Below the pieces are notes generated by a model that was given only the letters and a program-made list of their open reading frames with translations, was not told the DNA's origin and did no database searches. Of a stretch of 64,000 bases of DNA, positions 12,041 to 22,100 are shown one piece after another. The position numbers were made by a program, and so were the translations under genes. Each line of letters opens with the position of its first letter. Position 1 is the first letter of the stretch. The stretch is from assembly GCF_040958095.1 (NCBI RefSeq), contig NC_091193.1, positions 20,162,722 to 20,226,721 on the forward strand, read 5' to 3'. Source of the stretch: Procambarus clarkii. Taxonomy: Eukaryota; Arthropoda; Malacostraca; Decapoda; Cambaridae.

Positions 12041-12272
12041 GCCAGCTGAGTGGACAGCGCTTCGGATTCATAATCCTAAGGTTCCAGGTTCAATCCCTGG
12101 TGGACGCGGAAACAAATGGGCAGTTTCTTTCACTTTGATGACCCTGTTACCTAGCAGTAAATAGGTACATGGGAGTTAGACAGCTGCTTTCTGGGGGTGT
12201 GTAACAAAAATGAGGCCTGATCGAGGACCGGGCCGCGGGGACGCTAAGTCCCGAAACCATCTCAAGATAACC
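12041..12272 (+). mobile_element. tRNA-derived SINE, nearly full length
   Basis: The tRNA-like head has an A-box-like TGAGTGGACAGCGC, a GGATTCATAATCC anticodon arm and a B box, GGTTCAATCCC. A body follows with cctgttacctagcagtaaat, gggccgcggggacgctaag and a terminal ctcaagataac. Related minus-strand copies with the same order of blocks are at 28880-29065 and 36240-36425. Confidence 0.85.
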
Positions 12273-12442
12273 ATTATCATTGCTGATGTCAGTACCCCTT
12301 TTCCCTTTATACATTATTATAGTGCACCGCATCGGTGATTATCTTCAATTAGCTCACTGTCTGTCTTAGGGGATACTTAGTGGGTCAGACCCAATGTGTA
12401 AACTCGTTAGTAACCTTAGTTCATAGTTTATTTAATTTATTA

Positions 12443-12620
12443 TACACCCCATGCCCATCCTGCGAGTGATAATACACCCCATACCCATCCTGCAAAGTGG
12501 TAGTGCACCCCATACCCATCCTGCGAGTGGTAGTAGACTCCATACCCTTTCCTGCTAGTGGTATTGGACCCCATATCCATCCTGTGAGTGGACCCCATAC
12601 CCATCATATGAGTGGTAACG
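12443..12620 (+). repeat. Tandem repeat, about 31-bp unit, 6 copies
   Basis: Unit approximately caccccatacccatcctgcg followed by agtggtagtg. Single or partial copies of the unit are scattered at 2648-2680 (minus), 24625-24670, 44586-44630 and, in altered form, 27970-28095. Confidence 0.8.
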
Positions 12621-14126
12621 CAAATACTTATTACTGTAATTAATCCATGTTCCCCGGAATACGACCCTACCAAATCGTTTAACAACATCGCTCGTATTGA
12701 AATATTTGATGCTTCTACAGGATATTAGTTTTGATTTTCTTTTGTGCTTAATGGGTGTGCTTTCGTTAGTTCCACCAACCATACACTCGAGTGGTAAACA
12801 AATGTGTTTAGCTACCACAGTAATAATATAATGTAAACGTCTGATCCATAAGATTACACACTACACTGCAACTGACATCATACCTATTGAAAAGTGCATG
12901 TAATGAGAAGGAGGAAGGGTGTGGGGATTTAACTGACATTTACTATTAAAATCTTTGAAAGTTTAGCCAATCGAAAAAAAAACTTCATATGAATCTCGAA
13001 ATTTAATTTTTCAAGCCCAGACTATCAACTAAGTTCGGTCATTTAAAGATTTTTCAAATAAATTCCACAATTTGGCGGTCACAAACCCAAACTATCATAT
13101 AAGTTATCAGATAGAGCATCAGGCGATTAAGAGGCCAAGATGCCCCCCTGTGAGCAGGCGAGGCGACAGAACCAACGCCGCCACCAGACGGAAGGAACCT
13201 CAGTCGCACTCTTGTCCTCTACTACCAAAGTTACAAGTTCTAAAGCCTTGCTTTTTCTCACATTTAAAAGTAATAGGCTACGGAGTTCGATAAAAGTGCG
13301 TCTTTGAGGTGATCTATAGGCAGTGACATCAAGTACATTACCTGAATTCGCCTAAGAATCGTCCATCCCAATAGTGTTTTCGACGGGACAGGAAGCCAGC
13401 GATTATTGAACGTTATATATCCACAGTGATCATTAGAAATTCTGATACAAGATGTGGAACTGAAACTTTCACCAACCAAAACAAGCATGGAGTAGTCTAA
13501 TGGAGTCAGAAGCCAACAATTGGACTAAATTTGTCTTAAGAAACATATTTTGAGGTCTAAGTTGCTAGTCAAAAGAAATGCCGATGTTATTGGCGGTTGA
13601 GGTACGTGATTAATTTTTTTGTATATAAGAACGAAATATTACCCATGTAATTTGATAATTTTGCTCTTGTTTAAATTCTGTAGTTTCTTTTATTCTTATG
13701 TTCCAATGCACTGCCAGGAAAACTGCGTATATAAGGGAACGACAAAAGCACGACAAATTGCTGTGGTAGCGTGTTAATGGTAATTTAAAAAACAACATGG
13801 ATGCCAGCTGAGTAAAACAGCCATGAAGTGCGTAGAACTCTACAACTCGCTGCTACATATAAGTTGTCATGAAAAAAAGTATTTATAGCGTAGTTCAAGA
13901 AATAGCCTAGCAATTAAAATGTTATATTTAGTAGAAGCAATTTTTTAATTTAATCTGTGAATATTGCCATATATAATGACAAAGCAAGGTCTCTGCTCTC
14001 CACACTGGACCAAATAAATACAAATGTCAGGCCAAATAATCTGTCTGTGACACCTTTAGACTAGACCGCATTCCTCCATTAGCAGTCCCAAGCTCTTCCC
14101 AACCAAAATTTTTATACCGAGATTTT
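12621..14126. other. Gene-free stretch
   Basis: AT-rich DNA. Two similar segments (about 12995-13040 and 13070-13110) share caaacccaaactatcatata-like text. Open frames at 13072-13293 and 13264-13488 show no known domain. No gene supported. Confidence 0.35.
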
Positions 14127-14205
14127 TGTTGTTGTTTTAGATTCAGTTACTCGGAACAAAATGTCCATGTAGCATGGGCTACAGTGAACCCGTAATTACA
14201 GCGAG
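14127..14205 (+). repeat. Dispersed repeat family C copy
   Basis: ttgttgttttagattcagtt through gggctacagtgaacccgt; a diverged copy of the family also seen at 5215-5590 and 30749-30960. A CA microsatellite follows. Confidence 0.7.
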
Positions 14206-14636
14206 GGCAGGTCGCCCACACACACACATATACACACACACTCTTGTTTGTATACGATAAGTCAACACCACACTATTGTATTGAAACGTCCTGGCAGATC
14301 CACTGACAGAACACTCTTTCTAATATTTTCCTAGAAATAAGCATTATTTCCTTGTGCTTACTTTATATCACTTATTTGGAAATACTTAACAGTAGTGTAT
14401 TAAACTGTCCCCAGACAAAAAGCTACACTGAACTATAAAAAAACAGGATATTTTGAATCTGGAAAGGATGTGTGTGACACAGAATTAAGCAGCCCGGGAC
14501 AGCTGATAAAACCCGTCCTCGACTCAAGTCCATTACATCCAGCGGTCGACCCCACAGACGCATTCATAAATTTTTACATGCTGTTCATTCAAAACGGGAA
14601 TTTTCTCAAATATAAATTAATATTATAATATATTAG

Positions 14637-14775
14637 CACCCGCCAAACCCCCTGTTTATGAATGAAAAACGGTTTACACACGACTCAACTGATGACGTCC
14701 GAACATTTCCGGAACAAGTGCTTCGCTCACGTCCTCTGTTCGAACTACAATTCTATAAATGCTTCACCCACGTAC
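14637..14775 (+). repeat. Dispersed repeat family B copy
   Basis: Same block order as 3535-3745: cgccaaaccccctgtttatga, acacacgactcaactgatga, gaacatttccggaacaagtg and cctctgttcgaact. Confidence 0.7.
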
Positions 14776-15629
14776 TACAAATATATATATAACAATAATT
14801 ATACATAGAACTTTAATATAGTATAATATTAATTAATATATGAGAACAAGCCTATTTTTATTAATACGTTAAAATTTATGACTTCGTCTTGACGGACGGC
14901 AGCCGATTTACGAGCTTGGCCTGAGGACAGGTTCATTTCAAGAGCAGCTTATCAGTGCATTGTGAAACCTTGTCAAACCACTTATAATGATTCACCATCC
15001 TCGACAAACTATTTATTAAAGGACAGATCTGGTTCCACGTTATATTAAAAGGTTTGTAAAAGTGCCATGTAGATGTTCACTGTTTATAGCTAGTGTAGCA
15101 GACGACGTCGACTACTGCTAGGCTAGCTCCAGCACATCCTCCTAAAATGAAAGTACTTATAGTAGCATTTGAGTCGAAAGTATGTCGTGATGGACCACCA
15201 GAAAGTAGACCTTTGTCTTATTAAATTTGGACAAATTGGAAACTTTTAATTAGCAACTTAAATATAAGACCTAACCTAACCTATCCTAGCATTCCTACGC
15301 CTAATACATGTTATCTTAGGCCTAATATACGTTATCTTAGGCCTAATATAGTGCATATTCCTAGGCCTAGGAATAATTAAGTTTGGTTTTTAGCTCAATT
15401 TTTTCCAGACTCTATAAAGATAATAGTATAATAAGTGATTCACTGGAGCTCCAACACTACATATTACGACTCACGACCAATAGTTACAAAAAAGTATTAT
15501 CATTTCAGTAGCATGAGTTGCGGCGCTCACTGAGTCATGATAAGTGACCCAAAACCTGACTAGCCTAATAACATTTATCGCTTTAACTTGGTCATGGTCA
15601 TGGATGAGACCCATGAAACATGTCTCCGT
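14776..15629. other. Gene-free stretch
   Basis: AT-rich DNA with a patch near 15300-15375 of taggcctaatatacgttatc duplicated in tandem. It is related to segments near 8690 and 35930. No gene seen. Confidence 0.4.
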
Positions 15630-15870
15630 GCCCTCAGACACACGCTAGCCACCCCAGACATGTTCTCATGTTATAATGAGAACTTGCCAGGGCAAAATGT
15701 AGAGTAGACAAAATAGTGGTACACAATTGCTCGACGCTTCGTAAACGATTATGTCTGAGTTCGAGTCCTGGCCAGGGAGGTTTGGCTGAGCACCAATCCT
15801 TATATTTCGCTCTGTTCACCCAGCAGTAATTGGGGACGTGATTGAAAACCGATTGGCACATATTGTGGAA
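15630..15870 (+). mobile_element. tRNA-derived SINE
   Basis: Carries a tRNA-like segment with gctcgacgcttcgtaaacga and a B box in gagttcgagtcctggcc. It continues into a body with ctgttcacccagcagtaatt. It differs from the SINE at 12041. Confidence 0.65.
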
Positions 15871-16290
15871 AACTACACCAAGAAAAACTAGTAGGATGAA
15901 GGCCTAGGATGATCTATGGAAAGGGAATGCTTTAAGCCTGCTCACAGGAATCAGAAGTTATCTACTCCTGATACCCAGTTGTATAAAAAGAAAATAATAC
16001 CAAACTAATGAAACAGTTTGCGATTCGTCTATTATTTATATATTCAATATATACAAGAGTTCTTACATTCTTGTATTCTAATATCTTAAAGAAAGTAGAT
16101 TCATACGCTGTACACTCAGTTATAATCACGAGTTAGAAGGTAATTATTCTTATTAAAGTTATTTTCTCTGTGATAATTACCTACAATCTCCCGTGACAAG
16201 ATAATTAAGATGGGAGAGTGTACATATCTCACGGCTGCGTGTGTAGGATTACACATTCCGTTTCCTGAGTTCTCAGAACTTGTAGGCATT
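15871..16290. other. Gene-free stretch
   Basis: AT-rich intergenic DNA. Nothing recognised. Confidence 0.4.
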
Positions 16291-16294
16291 TTCC

Positions 16295-16620
16295 AGACAG
16301 CTGATCACTAGTCAGATTTTAATTAGTGTCAGCTGAACACTAGAGTTAGCTGATCTCTAGATTCAGTTAGTTACTGCAGTCAGTTGCTAATTAAATCACC
16401 CGTTCACTAGTCTGCTGCTCACCAGAATCTACTGCTCACTTAAATTAGTTGATACAATAAGAAGTCGTGGAAGCCACCTCTAGCCACAACTTCAAGTTGA
16501 GTTCGCTACTAGTCAGTCACTAGTCAGCTAATCACAAGTCAGCTGTTCACTAGAGTCAGCTGATCTGTTATCGAACAGCTGTTCACTAGAGTCAGCTGAT
16601 CTGTTATCGAGCAATATGTT
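16295..16620 (+). repeat. Irregular tandem array built on CAGCTGxxCACTAGAGT
   Basis: Variants of gtcagctgaacactagagtt recur about ten times. The last two units (gctgttcactagagtcagct plus gatctgttatcga) are near-identical. The motif contains CAGCTG and CTAG palindromes. Confidence 0.7.
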
Positions 16621-16832
16621 TTTAAGTTTAAATACCTAATCTAAAGAAAGTTTTATTGACAGATAACGCTCAGATAACTCATAAAGATGCCGTTCCCATA
16701 TCAAAGGATATACCGCAAGCATAATGTGGAGGAAGTTGGTGGGTGTTGGAGAGGGGGGGGGGGTGTTTTTGGGAGGCGTAGAGGGTCTAGCGGTGAGGGA
16801 GAGGGGTGTAGATGGTCTGATGGTGAGGGAGG

Positions 16833-17010
16833 GGAAATTGAAATTGAAATAAGTTTATTGAGGTAAAATACACACAAAGGAATGAGGTAGCTCAAGCTAT
16901 TCTCACCCCGTTCAGTACATCGTGTTAATACATACATAGACACGCATCACAAGCAATAAACGTATTACCGAACATTCTGAGATAAACATATACATTTCCT
17001 CCTTTACACA
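16833..17010 (-). mobile_element. Retrotransposon 3' tail, inverted copy of 38036-38215
   Basis: On the minus strand it reads gtaaaggaggaaatgtatat ... cctcaataaacttatttcaa and ends in TTTCAAT repeats. A near-identical copy lies in the opposite orientation in an intron at 38036-38215. The ending in short A/T-rich hexamers instead of poly(A) suggests a LINE or SINE tail mobilised by target-primed reverse transcription. Confidence 0.75.
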
Positions 17011-17092
17011 AGTAAGGGAGGGGAAGTGTTGCGTAGTGGAAGGTGTAGACTGCCAGCCCGTCCTCCAAACAAAGACCCAAAAGTGATTCCAT

Positions 17093-17145
17093 GCACCCGC
17101 CAAACCCCCTGTTTATGAATAAAAAAAGGTTTACACACGACTCAC
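17093..17145 (+). repeat. Partial dispersed repeat family B copy
   Basis: cgccaaaccccctgtttatga and the following ggtttacacacgactca match the first part of 14637-14775. Confidence 0.65.
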
Positions 17146-17474
17146 AGCTGATCTATAGTCGGCAGATCTATAGATGTTCCTATATAGATATATAGAAAGA
17201 ACGAAATCTATAAATGCTAATATTTCTTAAAGCTTTTAATTTAGGCCGATCCTGACCATCCTGCAGTATATACGTCCCGTATCCCAGACCATTTTCCCTG
17301 CAAAATTAGGCGAGGTTAGCCCCAAGCATCTGGCCTGCAACCTTGGACAGATATTCTCTTTTATAGATACAGATAGTGATCAAATCTATAACACTGGTCT
17401 ACAGCCAAAATACTTCTGAAACAAAAGAAGTCTTATCTTCACTGACTAGATCTGGAACACTGAGAGTGGAAATG

Positions 17475-17739
17475 ATGAACAAATCCACAAGGGCCGTGAT
17501 GAGGGTTCGAACCTACGTGCTAGAGGATCCCAGACGCGCCTTAATCCACTGTGCCACGATATGGTAAAATAATTGCAACCGGGAGTTCTACTGACCTCAC
17601 ACGGATCCTCACATGAGGTCAGTAGAACTCCCGGTTGCAATTCTTTTACCGTGTCGTGGCACAGTCGATTAAGGTGCGTCTGGGATCCTCTCGGACGTAG
17701 GTTCGAACCCCTCATCACGGCCCTTGTGGATTTGTTCAT
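17475..17739. mobile_element. Two SINE copies, head to head (inverted repeat)
   Basis: Left arm 17475-17599 and right arm 17614-17739 are inverted copies of one tRNA-derived SINE, separated by 14 bp. Each arm has a B-box-like GGTTCGAACC, a cgtggcacagt segment near the A-box position and the tail catcacggcccttgtggatt. The right arm runs on to tcacgctattgtgatttctg (to about 17780). A single copy of the same family is at 63205-63385. The arms differ at several positions. Confidence 0.8.
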
Positions 17740-17853
17740 TTGATGCATCACGCTATTGTGATTTCTGTGTGTAGTGTAGTAGAGTGGAAATGATGTTTAA
17801 ATTGTTTATTAGCTCTAGTTTCATTCAAGACGAGTCTTAAGGCTGTTCTGCTG

Positions 17854-18845
17854 TGTTACAATTGATATGAGTGGGGCTTCTATGGGGTACTGGTACTATT
17901 AAGGGGTATAGGTAGTTAGAAGACAGGAGTATCATATATGGGAGAGCTAAAAGGCCCGGCCCCCAAAATAAACTATCCACAGTAGTAATAACTTGCTACA
18001 AGACCAAATATGTTCGTCTAAGGGTTGATCACTGCGCTCCCACCTTGGAAGAAGAGATACTCTGTAATTCATGTACTTATTTATTAACCCGTTAACAACC
18101 CCCCATATACACTCACACCAATAACAATAATAATAATAACTTTACCACACTATCTTACGTTAAAAGCCTTGGTCCACGTAGGCAGGATACAAGGTTTACA
18201 CTAATAACAAGCTAGGGTAAAGTACTACTGGATAAGCACTGAAGCTGGATGCAGCTTAGGGTAGTGAAACCACGTGGGACCCTAATACAAAACACAACAC
18301 TTAGGGGTACCCAAACACTGGCAAAATACTATCCCCAGGTCTCACCAATCGTTACTACCAGAGTAGGCACACTCACTAATGCCCTGTACTTAGCTTAAGG
18401 ATACAGGAACTTCAGGTAAGGGAAATAAGTAAGAGGAGAAGGAAGGAGAGTAGGGATACAGCCACAGAGTAGGTCTTAACCTCACGCCACCAGCCAAGAG
18501 AAGACCGAGCTCCTCGCGACCACCTGGCCTCCCTCATGTCGTGGTGCCGGAAGGAGCCTAATTGATCGTGCAGCTAAGCACATTAAAGATCTTCCCCTAT
18601 GCAACGTATTGTTACTTTATGAATGATTAGAAAGTATTAGTAAGCAAAGTTGGTGCCTATGTTATAATTTAATAATCAACCCCCAGCTCAGTCTTTAAAT
18701 GCTCTTTGAGAAACAATAATAGTCTTACGTCTGGCAGGGAAGATACAAACAATTTCCATTCGAAATGCGCCAACTGTACTACTTAGGAAGTTTAATAGCT
18801 CAATTTTGACCTCTGGTTTCCACTGGAGAACCCAGGGTCGTAACA
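17854..18845 (-). repeat. Left (3') long terminal repeat of the gypsy element
   Basis: Its outer edge is set by the tgctg target duplication and the TGTTAC terminus; its inner edge by the purine-rich tract just inside. The 365-bp block 18481-18845 is identical by eye to 23946-24310. Confidence 0.75.
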
Positions 18846-18859
18846 CTCCTCCCCCCTTC
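18846..18859 (-). other. Polypurine tract of the gypsy element
   Basis: On the minus strand this reads GAAGGGGGGAGGAG, directly before the TGTTACGAC start of the 3' repeat. That is the expected place and composition of the plus-strand primer of an LTR element. Confidence 0.8.
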
Positions 18860-19139
18860 AGAGAAAAAAAAAATGTGACCACTAGAATAGTAGTCATATT
18901 TTTTTTTGTAAGAGTATACAGAGAACAAAAAGAAAAACATGACAAAAACAAAAAATCAATCAAAAGCAATTTCTCTGCAAAAAAAAAATACAAAGGAGTT
19001 CTCTGAAAGAAAAAACAAAAATAAAAGAACAGGGAAGTAAATAAATTGGACACGGAATATTTAATGTCACAGGAGAACCTAAAAAAAAATAACTAAAGCA
19101 TGACAGTTGGTAAATGGCTTTCTGTGGCTCAGATGAATG

Positions 19140-22100
19140 TTATTCAGGCAACCGGGACAGAGCGTCGGCTATTACGTTGAGTCTGCCCGGTAGGTGGGTA
19201 ATGGAAAGATTGAAGTCCTGTAGGTACAACGCCCACCTGAGGATGCGTTTATTCTTACCCTTCATCTGAGTCAGGAAAACTAGTGGGTTATGGTCCGTGT
19301 ACACTTCCACTATATTACCTGTGAGGTAAACTTCGAACTTTTTACATGTTAACACTAGCGCCAACGCCTCTTTTTCTACCACTGAATAATTGCGTTGCGC
19401 CTTGTCGAATTTCACAGAGTAATAATATACTGGGTGTTCCACCTGATCATCCCCAGTTTGCAACAACACTGCACCAGCACCCGAGTCAGATGCGTCAACA
19501 TGAATTTTAAACGGTCGGTCGAACCTAGGACTAGCAAGCACTGGGGCGGAAGCTAAGATCAATTTCAAATTTTTAAATGCCTCTGCACAGTCTGATGACC
19601 ACTTAAATTTAACGGCTTTCCGCAACAAGTCTGTGAGAGGAGTGGCAACACTGGAAAAGTTCTGACAAAAACGTCGATAGTACGCACACATACCGATAAA
19701 TCTTTGAACGTCCTTTTTAGACTTTAGTACTGGATACTCCAGAATGGCATTGATTTTATCTTGCCGAGGTAACACTTTTCCTTGGCCCACTTCATAACCG
19801 AGGTACGTCACTGTGCCTTGGCCAAAATGACACTTTTTAGCATTTAAGGTAAGATTTGCCCTTTTCAAGATGGCAAACAACTGGCGTAACCTAGCTATGT
19901 GGTCAGCCCAATTACTGTCAAACAGCACGATATCATCTAAATACGCCCGACAATTTGGCACCTTAGCGAGTAGAGAGTTCATGAGTCTCTGGAACGTGGC
20001 AGGGGCATTACGCAAGCCGAACGGTAACACTTGATACTCAAAAACACCCTCGGGTGTCACGAACGCGGTGAGCTGTTTAGCACGTTCAGTGAGTGGGATT
20101 TGATAATACCCCCTCGAGAGGTCGAATTTCGAAACGTACTTGGCATTTCCCAACTCGTCGATGCAGTCCTCGAGGAGGGGCAGCGGATAGGCATCCACAA
20201 TGGTCACCTTGTTGAGCTGCCGATAGTCGGTGCATAATCGCCAGGAGCCGTCTGGTTTGGGGACCAAAAGGCAGGGCGAGCACCAAGAGCCCTGGCTCGG
20301 CCGGATGAGGCCGTGCTGGAGCAAGAAGTCGACCTCCTTCCGTACGATGGCCTTCTTTTCTGGACTCATCCGATAGGGTTGAAGGCGAATGGGAGTGTAG
20401 TCCGTCAATTCGACATCATGGCAAATGGCATCAGTCTGGGTCGGGACATCCCCGAACAGACTGGAGAATTCAGCAACCAACGACTGCACCTCTTCACGTT
20501 GGGCCATCTGCAAATGGGACAGTTCCTCCACAGCATTCACAGAACTAGAATTATTGAAAATGAGATTAGTTGGGTCCCCAGAACAATCATCCCCTCTCTC
20601 ACTGGAAATGGAAACATTGGTTAGTGCAATGGGCCTGGGGCCCTGGAACTTCTTCAGTCGATTTACATGTATGAGCATTACCTGGTTACGTTTGTCAGAG
20701 TGCCTCACTTTGTACGTGAGGTCCCCAGTCTTTTCTGTCACAATGTAGGGGCCTTCGTACTTGTGGGACATAGTGTTCCCTAGTCGAGGCTTTAATACCA
20801 GGACAGGGTCGCCAGGCTGAAATACCCGTAACTTAGATTTAGCATCGTTACGTTCTTTCATCTTTTCTTGGGCCTTGCCAAGATACTTTAATGCAGCCGC
20901 CTTGCAGTCCTTGAGTCTCTGGTGGTGTTGCGCAAAGAAAGCCGAACCTTCGGATAACGTTACGTTCCCTAACAGATTCTCCTGTAACATTTGCAAGGGT
21001 CCACGAACTTTATGGCCAAAGACTAACTCAAAAGGAGAACAGCCCAGTGAACTTTGTAATCCCTCTCTAGCCGCAAACAAAACATACGGTAAATTCTCAT
21101 CCCAGAAGGTGTGGGAACTCTCGCACGATGTCTTCAACATCTGCTTCAGAGTTAGATGGAAACGTTCAATTACCCCCTGACTCTGTGGATGGTATGGGCT
21201 GGAAACCTTATGAGTTATTCCATGTTCCTTACAAAATTGCTCGAAAACATCAGACTTAAAATTAGTACCATTGTCAGTTTGCACGACCCGAGGCAGTCCA
21301 AAAGTGGAAAAAAATTGCAACATACGAGCAACAACAGTTTTTGCTCGGATGTTCCTTACAGCAAAAGCCTCTGGGTAACGAGTAGTGATACACATCATCG
21401 TGATTAGGTAAATATTACCAGACTTAGTTCTAGGTAATGGTCCAACACAGTCCATTACCACATGAGAAAATGGTTCCTCCGGCACGACAATAGGCCTTAG
21501 AGGAGCTTTAGGTGGAGTCTGGTTTGGTTTCCCAACCAGTTGACAAACAATACACGCATTACAAAATTTTGCCACATCGCTTTTCAGCTTGGGCCAGAAA
21601 AAATACTTTAAAATTTTGTGATACGTAATATTAATACCTTGATGTCCCCCCATAGAATCATCATGAGCAGCTGCCAAAACCCTTTCTCTATAGCAGGTCG
21701 GCAACATAACCTGGTGGACTACCTCCCACTCATTTGACAAGGGAGCACTCTGTGGTCTCCATTTTCTCATCAAAATCCGATCATTGTAGTAGTACCCAGT
21801 TGCTGCGTCTACAATTTCCTCCATAGAGACGGCTGTTTCATGACAATCTGCAAGAGTGGGGTCAGCTTTCTGTAACTCACTCAAGGAGGCATCTAGGCCT
21901 TGGTCAGATGCCATTGGCCGAGGCTCAACAGTGTTCTCCACCTCCCCACTACTCTCGGTAGATGGCGGTGGCAGGCTCTCCACAATGTCCTCGGCCACGT
22001 CATCGAGTCGGGCCATAAATGTGTCCGCGAGGTCCACTTGGTTTTCACCACTCGGAAAGCTCCTCGTGACCTCGGGATTTACCACCTTGGCAAGCACAGG

